Assembly (NCBI RefSeq): GCF_014648815.1
Contig: NZ_BMRV01000010.1
Coordinates: 244,617 to 308,616, forward strand
Source: Streptomyces flaveolus
GTDB taxonomy: Bacteria > Actinomycetota > Actinomycetes > Streptomycetales > Streptomycetaceae
Length of the DNA stretch: 64,000 bases
Direction of reading: 5' to 3'
The position numbers were made by a program, and so were the translations under genes. Below are positions 36,368-45,911 of the stretch, in pieces. The notes under the pieces were generated by a model. That model was not told the DNA's origin. It did not search any database and worked only from the letters and a program-made list of their open reading frames with translations. The stretch's first letter is position 1; each line of letters opens with the position of its first letter.

Positions 36368-37072
36368 TCAGACGGTCTCGAGGGCGGCGAGGACCTGCTT
36401 GGCGGTCGTCACGCTGGACTGCGGGTTCTGGCCGGTGATCAGGTTGCCGTCGACGATCACGGTGTCGGACCAGGGGGCACCGGCCTTCAGGTGCGCACCC
36501 CGCTCGGCGAGCCGGCTCTCGACGAGCCACGGAGCGGCGTCACCGAGCCCGCCCTGACGCTCCTCCTCGTCGGTGAAGCCGGTCAGGCTGCGGCCGCTGA
36601 AGAGGAAGGTGCCGTCCGCACGCTCCGCGCTGAGGAGAGCGGCCACTCCGTGGCACAGGGCCGCGATCGTCCTGCCCTGCCGGTCGGCGTCGGCGAGGAG
36701 AGCGCCGAGCACGGGGCTGGCGGCCAGGTCGGCCATCGGGGCGTGCCCCCCGGGCAGATACAGGGCGTCATGGTCGGCGGCGCGGACGGCCGCCAGGTCG
36801 AGCGGTGCGGCGAGGTCCTCTTCCATGGATTTCAGGTACGCCTTGAAGGCGGCGCCGTCGGCGGCCTCGACACCACCGCGCTCGTCGAGCGAGACGGCGT
36901 CGACGGTCGGCCGGACGCCGCCGGGGGTGGCGATGCGCACGCGGTGGCCGGCCTCGACGAGCACCCGGTGGGAGGCGGCCACCTCCTCGGCCCAGTAACC
37001 CGTGGGGTGGGGGGTGCCGTCGGCGAGGGTCAGCGTGTCGGCCGACGAAATGATCATCAGGATGTCTGCCAT
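36368..37072 (-). CDS. DJ-1/PfpI family protein (Hsp31-like)
   Basis: A 234-residue type-1 glutamine-amidotransferase-fold protein. The reactive Cys140 sits in the nucleophile elbow AALCHGVAAL followed by His141, and Glu29 in GYWAEEV is the usual third partner. The HPTGYWAEEVAASHRVLVEA start and the inserted helical part at residues 60-100 match the Hsp31/YajL-like subgroup, whose members act as glyoxalase III or chaperones for damaged proteins. The ATG has a GAGG site. It is divergent from a LysR gene with a palindrome between. Confidence 0.9.
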   Translation of the reverse strand: MADILMIISSADTLTLADGTPHPTGYWAEEVAASHRVLVEAGHRVRIATPGGVRPTVDAVSLDERGGVEAADGAAFKAYLKSMEEDLAAPLDLAAVRAADHDALYLPGGHAPMADLAASPVLGALLADADRQGRTIAALCHGVAALLSAERADGTFLFSGRSLTGFTDEEERQGGLGDAAPWLVESRLAERGAHLKAGAPWSDTVIVDGNLITGQNPQSSVTTAKQVLAALETV

Positions 37073-37169
37073 CGGAGGTCCTCTGCTGAGCGGGGCCGCC
37101 GCGCGGGCGGCCCAGGGGGATCTGACACGCCCAGGTTCCATCGCACAACGGACCCCGTCATCTCTCTTC

Positions 37170-37185
37170 CATAAGCCTTCTTATG
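37170..37185. promoter_or_regulatory. CATAAG-N4-CTTATG palindrome, likely LysR site
   Basis: A perfect 6-bp inverted repeat with a 4-bp centre (CATAAG, CCTT, CTTATG) in an otherwise G+C-rich divergent promoter, 13 bp ahead of the LysR start and about 100 bp ahead of the DJ-1 gene. It contains the T-N11-A geometry of LTTR boxes and is the best candidate site for the adjacent LysR protein. Confidence 0.6.
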
Positions 37186-37198
37186 TACTGTGCCTTGC

Positions 37199-38107
37199 GT
37201 GAAGGACCTCGATCTGTTGGCGACGTTCCTGGAGATCTACCGGCGGGGCTCCCTGACGGCCGCCGCGACGGCCATGGGCATCTCCCAGCCGGCCGTGAGC
37301 GGCCAGCTGGCGCGGTTGGAGGAGCACCTGGGCGACGCACTGTTCGTCAGATCGCGCAACGGGGCCCGGCCGACCGGCCGGGGCCACGAACTCGCCCGCC
37401 GGATCGGTCCGCACCTGGACGGGCTGCGCCACGCACTGGGCGACGACGCCGGCGGAGGGGACGCGCGGGGCACCGTGCGCCTCGGAGCGGCGGCCGAGTT
37501 CACCACGACGCGGCTGATGCCCGCGCTGACCGCCCTCACCCGCAGCGACGTGCACCTGCGCTTCACTCTCGACCACGCCGAGCCGTTGCTGGAGCGCCTC
37601 TGCGAGGGCGAGCTCGACCTGGTCGTGTCCTCTGTGCGGCCTCCGCCACGCCTGCGCGGGCTGGCCGCGATGCCGTACGTGGACGAGGAGTTCCTGCTGG
37701 TGGGCCCGCCGAGCGCAGCGCGCTCCGTCGATGCGCAGCGCCTCGAGGAGGACCCCGTCGCCGCGCTGGCCCACCTGCCGCTGGTGGCCTACGCGGAAGA
37801 ACTGCCCATCGTCCGCCGCTACTGGCGGAGCGAGTTCGGCCACCGGCCACCGAATCCCGTCGCGGTGGTGGTGCCCGATCTGCGGGCCGTCCTGGTCGCG
37901 GTGATCGCGGGCGCGGGCATCTCGGTCCTGCCCCGCTACCTGGCCGAACCCGCCCTGCACGCCGGCTCCGTGGAACAACTGCACCGCAGCGACGTGCCGC
38001 CGCTCAACACCCTCTACCTGGTCACCCGTTCCGGCCCCCTCCAGCCCGCCGTACAACGCGTCCAGCGGCGACTGGTCGACCAGGCCACCCGATGGGGCTC
38101 CCTGTGA
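37199..38107 (+). CDS. LysR-family regulator, divergent from the DJ-1 gene
   Basis: A 302-residue LTTR with the N-terminal winged HTH (LATFLEIYRRGSLTAAATAM, then GISQPAVSGQLARLEEHLGD) and an effector domain from residue 85 on. The GTG at 37199 gives the usual short lead MKDLDLL; another GTG three codons earlier is possible. It very likely controls the divergent DJ-1/PfpI gene and itself through the palindrome at 37170. The effector may be an electrophile or oxidant, given the partner, but this is inference. Confidence 0.92.
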   Translation: MKDLDLLATFLEIYRRGSLTAAATAMGISQPAVSGQLARLEEHLGDALFVRSRNGARPTGRGHELARRIGPHLDGLRHALGDDAGGGDARGTVRLGAAAEFTTTRLMPALTALTRSDVHLRFTLDHAEPLLERLCEGELDLVVSSVRPPPRLRGLAAMPYVDEEFLLVGPPSAARSVDAQRLEEDPVAALAHLPLVAYAEELPIVRRYWRSEFGHRPPNPVAVVVPDLRAVLVAVIAGAGISVLPRYLAEPALHAGSVEQLHRSDVPPLNTLYLVTRSGPLQPAVQRVQRRLVDQATRWGSL

Positions 38108-38130
38108 ACAGCGGCCGTCCGGCCGAACGC

Positions 38131-38170
38131 GGGGCGCGGGCCCACGGAGCCGACCGTGGGTCCGCGCCCC
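38131..38170. terminator. Bidirectional hairpin between LysR and msrB
   Basis: GGGGCGCGGGCCCACGG pairs with CCGTGGGTCCGCGCCCC over 17 positions with a single G-U type mismatch around a 6-base loop. It lies 24 bp past the LysR stop and 27 bp before the msrB stop, so it can end both convergent transcripts. Confidence 0.8.
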
Positions 38171-38196
38171 GTCCGGACGGTGGGCGACGGGCGGCG

Positions 38197-38604
38197 TCAG
38201 CCCTCGGTGGGCGCCAGCCGCAGCGCGACGCTGTTGATGCAGTACCGCTGGTCGGTCGGGGTCGGATACCCCTCGCCCTCGAAGACGTGCCCGAGGTGGG
38301 AGCCGCAGCGGGCGCAGCGCACCTCCGTGCGCACCATCCCGTGGGAGCGGTCCTCGATCAGCTCGACCGCGTCGGTGTCCTTCGGGTCGAAGAAGGACGG
38401 CCAGCCGCAGTGCGAGGCGAACTTCGTGTCCGAGGTGAACAGCTCGGCGCCGCAGGCGCGGCAGGAGTAGACGCCCTCGGTCTTGGTGTCGGTGTACTCA
38501 CCGGTGAAGGCGGGTTCCGTGGCGGCCTGGCGCAGGACGGCGTACTCGGCCGGGTTCAGCTCCGCGCGCCACTGCTCGTCCGGCTTCTCGACGTCGTACG
38601 CCAT
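38197..38604 (-). CDS. msrB: Peptide-methionine (R)-S-oxide reductase MsrB
   Basis: A 135-residue cytoplasmic repair enzyme that reduces methionine R-sulfoxide in proteins. The catalytic Cys122 is in RYCINSVALR, the zinc is held by two CxxC pairs (Cys48/51 and Cys97/100), and HCGWPSFF, SHGMVRTEVRC and GSHLGHVF are all present. Cys66 may act as resolving residue. It is 14 bp downstream of murC on the same strand, hence probably in one transcript with it. Confidence 0.96.
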   Translation of the reverse strand: MAYDVEKPDEQWRAELNPAEYAVLRQAATEPAFTGEYTDTKTEGVYSCRACGAELFTSDTKFASHCGWPSFFDPKDTDAVELIEDRSHGMVRTEVRCARCGSHLGHVFEGEGYPTPTDQRYCINSVALRLAPTEG

Positions 38605-38618
38605 GAGTTCTCAGCCCC

Positions 38619-40016
<1,398 letters not shown>

Positions 40017-40092
40017 GCGCTGTTCTCCCCAGGGGTGCGGTGCGTGCTGGTGGGCGCGCCCCCGGCGCGGGGCCCGGGAGCGCGGCCCCAGC

Positions 40093-40566
40093 CTATGCCT
40101 TGCTGTGGGAGAACAGCTTCAGGACCGGTACGCCGACCTTGTGCCGGGCCCGCGAGGCCCAGTCCCGGTGGAAGAACTCCTCCACGTAGTGCGGGTCGGT
40201 CAGGACGATCACCTCGTCGGCGCCGATCTCCTGGACGAGCGACCTGAGCGCGTCCAGCGGGTGCGCCTCGACCAGGCGGCCCTCGGCGCCGGCGCCGGAC
40301 GCGCGCAGGGCCGTCAGGGACACCTCCAGCGCCCGCTGCCCGACGCTCAGCGCCTCCTCCCCCTCCGGGGTCTCGCCCTCGCGGACCGCGTCGTCGAGTT
40401 CGCCGAGGGCGACGTCGTCGATGGCCCGCAGCAGCCGGTCGGCCTGGTCGCCGCGCGGCTGGAGCAGCACGTGGAAGGCGACCGGTTCGTCGCCGTGCAA
40501 GGTGGTGACGAACTCCACGTCGGCGGACGTCAGGGCCTTCTCGATCATCAAAACGCTTGTGAACAC
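40093..40566 (-). CDS. Conserved USP-like protein, often mislabelled indole-3-glycerol phosphate synthase
   Basis: A 157-residue cytoplasmic protein. The start FTSVLMIEKALTSADVEFVT and the C-terminal EIGADEVIVLTDPHYVEEFF followed by HRDWASRARHKVGVPVLKLF suggest an alpha/beta universal-stress-like nucleotide-binding fold. Databases label similar Streptomyces proteins as indole-3-glycerol phosphate synthase, but none of that enzyme's barrel motifs is present and the length is far too short, so I reject that name. The GTG start has an AAGGAGAAGGGG site. Conserved position beside murC suggests a housekeeping role; function unknown. Confidence 0.82.
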   Translation of the reverse strand: MFTSVLMIEKALTSADVEFVTTLHGDEPVAFHVLLQPRGDQADRLLRAIDDVALGELDDAVREGETPEGEEALSVGQRALEVSLTALRASGAGAEGRLVEAHPLDALRSLVQEIGADEVIVLTDPHYVEEFFHRDWASRARHKVGVPVLKLFSHSKA

Positions 40567-40771
40567 CAGGCGCCCCTTCTCCTTCGAGGGCCCGTGGGCC
40601 CACCCTCCGCAGGCGTGCCGAGCCCTGCGGAAACCATCCTGCCCCGTGATCGCACGGGTACTGCCGGATTCAGTGTGCCCGGCGCGGGCTAAGCGGAACG
40701 AATGATTCCGCATGAGGTTCGCGGCTGCGCGCTAACGGCCGGACGTCTGTACGGTTCGCCGCCGCCGCGGC

Positions 40772-41557
40772 TCAGTCGCGCCGGTACCGGCCGAAGAGGA
40801 AACCTTCCTCCTCCAGCAGGGACGCCAGGGCGTACCGCCGCGGCACCTCGACCGAGGGCCCGCCCGCGATGCGCTGCGCGTCGCCCGCGGTGAGCATCGG
40901 GGAGACGGTCAGGCACAGCTCGTCGAGGACGCCCGCCGCGACGAACTGCCCCAGCAGCCGCGGGCCGCCCTCGGTCAGCAGCCGGGTGTGGCCGAGTTCG
41001 GCGAGCGCGTGGACGGCACGGGCCGGGTCCACGCCGACGCCGTCGCCGGCGATCACCACCCGGGCGCCGGCCTTCTCGGCGGCCGCGACGCGGTCCGGGG
41101 CCGCCGCGGCGCCGGTGAGGATCAGGGTGGGCACCAGCGGCGAGGTGAACAGCGGCAGGGAGAAGTCCAGCTCCAGGCTCGCGCTGACCACCGCGATCAC
41201 CGGCGCCGGGCCCTGTCCGGCCGCCTGCCGCAGCTCCGCGAACTCGGCACGCGCGCGTGCGGGCCGGTACCCCTCCTGGCGTACGGTCTCGGCGCCGGCG
41301 ATCACCACGTCCGCGAGCGCCCGCAGGGTGCCGAAGATCCGCATGTCGGCCGCGCTGGAGATGGGCTGGGAGCGGCCGTCGTGCTGGGCGGCTCCGTCGA
41401 GGGTGGAGACCATGTTGGCCCGCAGCCAGACCCCCGTCCGCGCGTCCGGCTCCGGGTACGCGTAGGCGTCGGCCAGTTCGGCGAGACTCCACTCCCGGTC
41501 GCCCCCGGCGGAGTCGCCCTCTGCTGTCGGATCGGTCACAGGGAACAGACGTCGCAT
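40772..41557 (-). CDS. RibD C-terminal-like pyrimidine reductase family protein
   Basis: A 261-residue NADPH-dependent reductase of the RibD/DHFR-like fold. WLRANMVSTLDGAAQHDGRS, SSAADMRIFGTLRALADVVI plus AGAETVRQEGY, LLTEGGPRLLGQFVAAGVLD and ELCLTVSPML match the reductase domain that acts on the riboflavin precursor. No deaminase domain is attached and no other rib gene is near, so it may act on another pyrimidine or pterin-like substrate. It lies upstream of the USP-like, murC and msrB genes on the same strand with a 205-bp gap. Confidence 0.88.
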   Translation of the reverse strand: MRRLFPVTDPTAEGDSAGGDREWSLAELADAYAYPEPDARTGVWLRANMVSTLDGAAQHDGRSQPISSAADMRIFGTLRALADVVIAGAETVRQEGYRPARARAEFAELRQAAGQGPAPVIAVVSASLELDFSLPLFTSPLVPTLILTGAAAAPDRVAAAEKAGARVVIAGDGVGVDPARAVHALAELGHTRLLTEGGPRLLGQFVAAGVLDELCLTVSPMLTAGDAQRIAGGPSVEVPRRYALASLLEEEGFLFGRYRRD

Positions 41558-41744
41558 GCGGTGCAGTGTTCCACGCCACCCACCGGCAAACCCCGGCCGG
41601 TGGTGGTCGCCCCGCCCCGCAGCCGCCGCACGCCGCAGCCGCAGCCAGTCGTGCCGCATCGCCCCGGCCGCGAGCAGTCACGCCCGCGCAGCGCCGCAAG
41701 CCCTAGCCGCAGGCCGCCTTCCCGCCCAGCCGCGGGCAGAGTCG

Positions 41745-41784
41745 TGCCTCCCCCAGTGCCTGAACGGCCTGGGAGGTACCCCCA
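41745..41784. repeat. Streptomyces-type dispersed hairpin repeat
   Basis: TGCCTCCCCCAG ... CTGGGAGGTACCCCCA with an inner GCC-TGAAC-GGC stem. I recognise this form (GTGCCTCCCCCAGTG...GGGAGGTACCCCCA) as a short palindromic element scattered through Streptomyces intergenic DNA. It sits in the 41558-41948 gap (391 bp, no gene) between the RibD-like gene and zapE, which are divergent; the rest of the gap is plain G+C-rich DNA with a likely zapE -10 (TACCAT) at 41935. Confidence 0.75.
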
Positions 41785-41948
41785 GGGCGGCACGGGTGGG
41801 GCGCGGCGGCACCCCGCAGGCGCCGGGCCGCGCGACCCACCCCCGCCCCGGCAACGACGCCGGGCACCCGGAGACCGACGGGCACCCACACCCCCCGTGG
41901 CCGCGGCCGCACCGGGCACCCACCGCACAGGCCCTACCATTGACCACC

Positions 41949-43070
41949 GTGTCGTCCTCCTCCGCCGCCCCCGGTTCCGCCTCCTCCGGCCCCACCCCGA
42001 TAGCCGGGGCGACCCCGCTGTCCCTGTGCGCCCGCGAGCCCCACGTCCCGGCGGACCGCCTGGTCGCCGAGATGGTGCCGCCCCCGCGCTTCGACTCCGT
42101 CCGCTTCAGCACGTACATCCCGGACCCGAACCAGCCCAGCCAGAGCGAGGCCGTCCAGGTCCTGGAGGGCTTCGCCGCCGGACTGGGCGAGGCCCCCGGC
42201 ACGGCCACCGGCAAGCGCGGCTTCTTCGGCCTCGGCCGGAGCAAGGCCCCCAAGCCCCCCGCCGGCCCCCGCGGCGTCTACCTCGACGGCGGCTACGGCG
42301 TCGGCAAGACCCACCTGCTGGCGTCCCTGTGGCACGCCACCCCCGCCGAGCCCTCCCGCAAGGCCTTCGGCACCTTCGTGGAGCTGACCAACCTGGTCGG
42401 CGCCCTCGGCTTCCAGCAGACCGTGCAGACGCTGTCCGGGCACCGTCTCCTGTGCATCGACGAGTTCGAACTCGACGACCCGGGCGACACCGTCCTCGTC
42501 TCCAGCCTGCTGGCCCGGCTCGTGGAGGCCGGCGTCGCGCTCGCCGCCACCTCCAACACACTGCCGGGCAAGCTCGGCGAGGGCCGCTTCGCGGCGGCCG
42601 ACTTCCTGCGCGAGATCCAGGGCCTGTCCGCCCACTTCCGCGCCCTGCGCATCGACGGCGAGGACTACCGCCACCGGGGCCTGCCCGAGGCCCCCGCGCC
42701 GTACTCCGACGAGCAGGTGACCCGGGCGGCGCAGGAGACGGACGGCGCCTCCCTGGACGAGTTCCCGGCGCTCCTCGACCACCTCGCCCGCGTCCACCCC
42801 AGCCGCTACGGTGCCCTGACCGACGGCCTGAAGGCCGTGTGCCTCACCGGGGTCCGGCCGGTGCCGGACCAGTCGACGGCGCTGCGGCTGGTCGTCCTCG
42901 CGGACCGGCTCTACGACCGCGAGGTGCCCGTGCTGGCCTCGGGGCTGCCCTTCGACCGGCTGTTCAGCGAGGAGATGCTGAAGGGCGGCTACCGGAAGAA
43001 GTACTTCCGGGCGATCTCCCGGCTCACCGCCCTCGCCCGGGACGCGGGACGCCTCGTCGACACGGACTGA
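41949..43070 (+). CDS. zapE: AFG1/ZapE-family ATPase
   Basis: A 373-residue AAA-like ATPase. Walker A is GGYGVGKTH (Lys120), Walker B is LLCIDEFELDDPGD, and FVELTNLVGALGF, ATSNTLPGKLGEGRF and FDRLFSEEML are family signatures. In E. coli ZapE helps the divisome under stress; the yeast homologue AFG1 is mitochondrial. A TACCAT -10 element ends eight bases before the GTG, so the transcript is probably leaderless. A TTG three codons upstream is a less likely start. A very strong hairpin follows the gene. Confidence 0.92.
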   Translation: MSSSSAAPGSASSGPTPIAGATPLSLCAREPHVPADRLVAEMVPPPRFDSVRFSTYIPDPNQPSQSEAVQVLEGFAAGLGEAPGTATGKRGFFGLGRSKAPKPPAGPRGVYLDGGYGVGKTHLLASLWHATPAEPSRKAFGTFVELTNLVGALGFQQTVQTLSGHRLLCIDEFELDDPGDTVLVSSLLARLVEAGVALAATSNTLPGKLGEGRFAAADFLREIQGLSAHFRALRIDGEDYRHRGLPEAPAPYSDEQVTRAAQETDGASLDEFPALLDHLARVHPSRYGALTDGLKAVCLTGVRPVPDQSTALRLVVLADRLYDREVPVLASGLPFDRLFSEEMLKGGYRKKYFRAISRLTALARDAGRLVDTD

Positions 43071-43130
43071 CCCATCGTCCGTTTCACGCCGACCGACCAC
43101 GATTTTCAGGCTCTCTCCGCCTCGTAACGC

Positions 43131-43168
43131 CACGTTAACCCTGCAAATGACTTTGCAGGGTTAACGTG
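43131..43168 (+). terminator. 17-bp perfect hairpin after zapE
   Basis: CACGTTAACCCTGCAAA pairs fully with TTTGCAGGGTTAACGTG around a TGAC loop, followed by TTTCTTG. It is unusually A+T-rich for this genome and has a short T-run, the form of a classical intrinsic terminator for zapE (stop at 43070). Confidence 0.85.
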
Positions 43169-43172
43169 TTTC

Positions 43173-43194
43173 TTGACCAAGCATTGACCAAGCA
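43173..43194. repeat. Two tandem copies of TTGACCAAGCA
   Basis: An 11-bp unit is repeated exactly twice and followed by a third partial TTGG, directly after the zapE terminator and 42 bp before the next gene. TTGACC also looks like a -35 element, and an 11-bp period puts both copies on the same face of the helix, so it may be a promoter or regulator site. Confidence 0.7.
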
Positions 43195-43235
43195 TTGGCG
43201 TGCACAAGAGGCGTGAACCGGCGAGAGGGGGGCGC

Positions 43236-43634
43236 ATGGTGCGAGGTAAGGCGCCCCGAGCCCTGCTTCCGCTCCTCGCCGCCGTCCTGTTCGCCCTCCA
43301 GTTCTTCGCACCCGCGCCGTCCTTCGCATCCGCGCACACGAGCCGTGATGCCGTGGCCAATGCCCCGTCAGCGTTCCTCCTCGCCGCGACGGCCTCCCCC
43401 GACGAGACCGTCACCTGTCACGAGCCCGGCCGCTCCGGCAACACGCACGGCCCGGCGCGCGTCCGCGACCGGCACCGCGCCACCGCCGCGCCCGAGCCCG
43501 AGGCACCCGAGCCCCCGCTGTCCAGGGAGCGCACGGACACACCCGAGCAGGTGCCGCCCGGCCGCGCGCACGAGCGCCGCTCGAGATCCGCCGCGGACCG
43601 CTCCCCCGCGGCCCTCCAGGTCTTCCGCTGCTGA
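43236..43634 (+). CDS. Small secreted protein of unknown function upstream of carbonic anhydrase
   Basis: A 132-residue protein with a signal peptide (MVRGKAPRALLPLLAAVLFA, cleavage likely after SFASA near residue 33). The mature part is hydrophilic and low-complexity, rich in Arg, Pro, Glu and Ala, with only two Cys (VTCHEPG and a final VFRC). The ATG follows GAGAGGGGGG. It precedes the carbonic anhydrase by 76 bp on the same strand, so may be co-transcribed. I recognise no family; coding is supported by position, signal peptide and codon use, but only moderately. Confidence 0.6.
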   Translation: MVRGKAPRALLPLLAAVLFALQFFAPAPSFASAHTSRDAVANAPSAFLLAATASPDETVTCHEPGRSGNTHGPARVRDRHRATAAPEPEAPEPPLSRERTDTPEQVPPGRAHERRSRSAADRSPAALQVFRC

Positions 43635-43710
43635 GCGACGGAGCACCCCCCCACTCCGTCCACACCCGTCCGACGCGCCCCCACTGCGCGCCAGGAGGAA
43701 TGACCGCATC

Positions 43711-44292
43711 ATGCAGCCCCTCATCGACAACGCCCGTACGTTCGGACAGCGCCCTGAGGAGTTCGCCGGGCACGCCCAAGGCCAGTCGCCCGAAGTCCTG
43801 TTCATCACCTGCTCCGACTCCCGGGTCGTACCGGCCCTGATCACGGGCGCCCGGCCCGGCCAGCTCTTCGAACTGCGCACCGCGGGCAACATCGTCCCGC
43901 CCTACGGCGCCGAGCGCCCCAGCGGCGAGACGGCCACCATCGAGTACGCCGTCGAGGTCCTCGGCGTCACGGACATCGTGGTCTGCGGCCACTCGCACTG
44001 CGGTGCCGTCGGCGCGCTGGTGCGCGGCGACGACCTGACCGCCGTACCCGCCGTGCGCGACTGGCTGGCCCAGGCCGCGGACGAGCCGAAGCCCTGCGAC
44101 CCCGCCGACCCCACGGTCGCCGACGCCGTCCAGCACCATGTCCTGGCCCAGTTGCTGCGGCTGCGCTCCTACCCGTGCGTCGAGCGGCGGCTGGCCGAGG
44201 GCCGGCTGCGCCTGCGCGGCTGGTACTACGAGGTCCACACCGGCACCGTGCGTCAGCACAGCCCGGACACCGACGCGTTCGAGACCCTGTGA
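43711..44292 (+). CDS. Beta-class carbonic anhydrase
   Basis: A 193-residue cytoplasmic zinc enzyme interconverting CO2 and bicarbonate. Zinc ligands are Cys34 (FITCSDSRV), His94 and Cys97 (CGHSHCGA), and the Asp36/Arg38 dyad that opens the active site is kept. GNIVPPYG and ATIEYAVEVLGV match the family. The AGGAGG lies 12 bases before the ATG; an out-of-frame ATG is closer. The stop overlaps the GTG of the SulP gene by four bases, so anhydrase and transporter are made together. Confidence 0.95.
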   Translation: MQPLIDNARTFGQRPEEFAGHAQGQSPEVLFITCSDSRVVPALITGARPGQLFELRTAGNIVPPYGAERPSGETATIEYAVEVLGVTDIVVCGHSHCGAVGALVRGDDLTAVPAVRDWLAQAADEPKPCDPADPTVADAVQHHVLAQLLRLRSYPCVERRLAEGRLRLRGWYYEVHTGTVRQHSPDTDAFETL

Positions 44293-45776
44293 GCGGCGCC
44301 GTGAACATATCCGCGTTCCCGCACTGGCGGCAGGACCTCACCGCCTCGCTCGTCGTGTTCCTGGTCGCCCTCCCGCTGTGCGTGGGCGTCGCCGTCGCCT
44401 CCGGCGTCCCGGCCGAACTCGGCCTCGTCACCGGCATCGTGGGCGGTCTGGTCACCGGATTCCTGCCGGGCAGCAGCCTCCAGGTGTCCGGTCCGGCCGC
44501 CGGTCTGACCGTGCTGGTCTTCGGCGCGGTCGACACCTACGGACTGCCCGCGCTCGGCGTGATCGTGCTGGCCACCGGACTGCTCCAGCTCGCGATGGGC
44601 GCCCTGAAGCTCGGGCGCTGGTTCCGCGCGATCTCCCTCTCGGTCGTCGAGGGCATGCTCGCCGGCATCGGCCTCGTGCTCATCGCCGGCCAGCTGTACT
44701 CGGCGGCCGGGCTGGAGGCCCCCGCCTCCGGCCTCGACAAGATCATCGGGCTGCCCGGTGCCGCCGCCGACGCCCTCGGCAGCACCGGGGCCCTGACCTC
44801 CCTCGCGCTCGGCGCGGGCACCGTCGCGGTGATGGTGCTGTGGAAGCGGCTGCCGAAGCGGGTCCGGACCGTGCCGGGCGCGCTGGCCGCGGTCGGACTG
44901 GCCACCGCGGTCACGGCGGTCTTCGGACTGTCGGTGGCGACCGTCGAGGTGAACGGCCTCCTGGACTCGGTCCAGCCGCCCGGCGCCGACGCCTTCGGCG
45001 AGCTGGCGAACGTGGGCCTCCTCGGCACCATCGTCGCCTTCACCCTGATCGCCTCGGCGGAGAGCCTGTTCAGCGCCGCCGCGGTGGACCGGCTGCACAA
45101 CGGCCCGCGCACCCAGTACGACAAGGAGCTGATGGCGCAGGGCGCCGGCAACTCGGTGTGCGGTCTGCTCGGCGCGCTGCCGATGACCGCGGTCATCGTG
45201 CGCAGTTCCGCGAACGTCGGCGCCGGCGCGCGGACCAAGGCGTCCCGGGTGCTGCACGGTGTGTGGCTGCTGCTGTTCGCCGCGCTGCTGCCGTCCGCAC
45301 TGGCGCTGATCCCGCTGCCCGCGCTGGCCGGCATCCTGGTCCACGCGGGCTGGAAGCTGATCCCGTTCCGCGGCATCGTGTCGCTGTGGCGCGGGCACCG
45401 GGGCGAGGCCCTGATCCTGGTGGTCACGGCCGTGTCGATCGTCGCGGTGAACATGTTCGAGGGCGTGCTGATCGGTATGGCCCTGTCCGTGGCCAAGACC
45501 GCCTGGGAGGCCTCGCACCTCAAGCTGGAGGTCGTCGACAAGGGCGCGGGTCCCGTCCAGGCGCACCTGTCGGGCAACGCGACCTTCCTGCGGCTGCCGA
45601 AGATGCTGGAGAGCCTCGAGGCACTCCCGCAGGACCGCCCGGTCGAGCTGGACCTGTCCGGCCTGCACCACCTGGACCACGCCTGCCGCACCGCGCTGGA
45701 GAACTGGGCCGAGCGGCACAGCGCGGCCGGCACGGACCCGGTGAAGGTCACGGAACCGGCCGGGGCCGTGGTGTAA
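44289..45776 (+). CDS. SulP-family anion transporter (likely bicarbonate) with STAS domain
   Basis: A 495-residue membrane protein with about ten to twelve TM segments; LPLCVGVAVASGVPAELGLV and SLQVSGPAAGLTVLVFG are SulP signatures. From about residue 405 it has a cytoplasmic STAS domain (AHLSGNATFLRLPKMLESLE, VELDLSGLHHLDHACRTALE). The gene is coupled to the beta carbonic anhydrase by a GTGA overlap, which points to bicarbonate rather than sulfate as substrate. Together they would supply bicarbonate for carboxylases, for example acetyl-CoA carboxylase in lipid and polyketide synthesis (inference). A long hairpin follows. Confidence 0.94.
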   Translation: MSGAVNISAFPHWRQDLTASLVVFLVALPLCVGVAVASGVPAELGLVTGIVGGLVTGFLPGSSLQVSGPAAGLTVLVFGAVDTYGLPALGVIVLATGLLQLAMGALKLGRWFRAISLSVVEGMLAGIGLVLIAGQLYSAAGLEAPASGLDKIIGLPGAAADALGSTGALTSLALGAGTVAVMVLWKRLPKRVRTVPGALAAVGLATAVTAVFGLSVATVEVNGLLDSVQPPGADAFGELANVGLLGTIVAFTLIASAESLFSAAAVDRLHNGPRTQYDKELMAQGAGNSVCGLLGALPMTAVIVRSSANVGAGARTKASRVLHGVWLLLFAALLPSALALIPLPALAGILVHAGWKLIPFRGIVSLWRGHRGEALILVVTAVSIVAVNMFEGVLIGMALSVAKTAWEASHLKLEVVDKGAGPVQAHLSGNATFLRLPKMLESLEALPQDRPVELDLSGLHHLDHACRTALENWAERHSAAGTDPVKVTEPAGAVV

Positions 45777-45807
45777 CGCCCGGCGGGCGCCCGTACCGGC
45801 GCTTGCA

Positions 45808-45860
45808 CCGGTGCCCGTTCCGGGGCTTGCCTGCGGGCATGGCCCCGGAGCGGGCACCGG
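45808..45860 (+). terminator. Long hairpin after the anhydrase/SulP operon
   Basis: CCGGTGCCCGTTCCGGGGC (45808-45826) pairs with GCCCCGGAGCGGGCACCGG (45842-45860) over 19 positions with one mismatch and a 15-base loop, 31 bp past the SulP stop. It ends the operon before the slipin gene. Confidence 0.85.
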
Positions 45861-45911
45861 GCATATCGTTGCAGGAGCGGACGAATCGGCCCTCTGGGCG
45901 AGGAGGTCGTC

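Noticed and set aside
40093..40566. Name indole-3-glycerol phosphate synthase for this gene
   Set aside because: Length is about 157 residues and none of the IGPS barrel motifs is present; the C-terminus looks USP-like.
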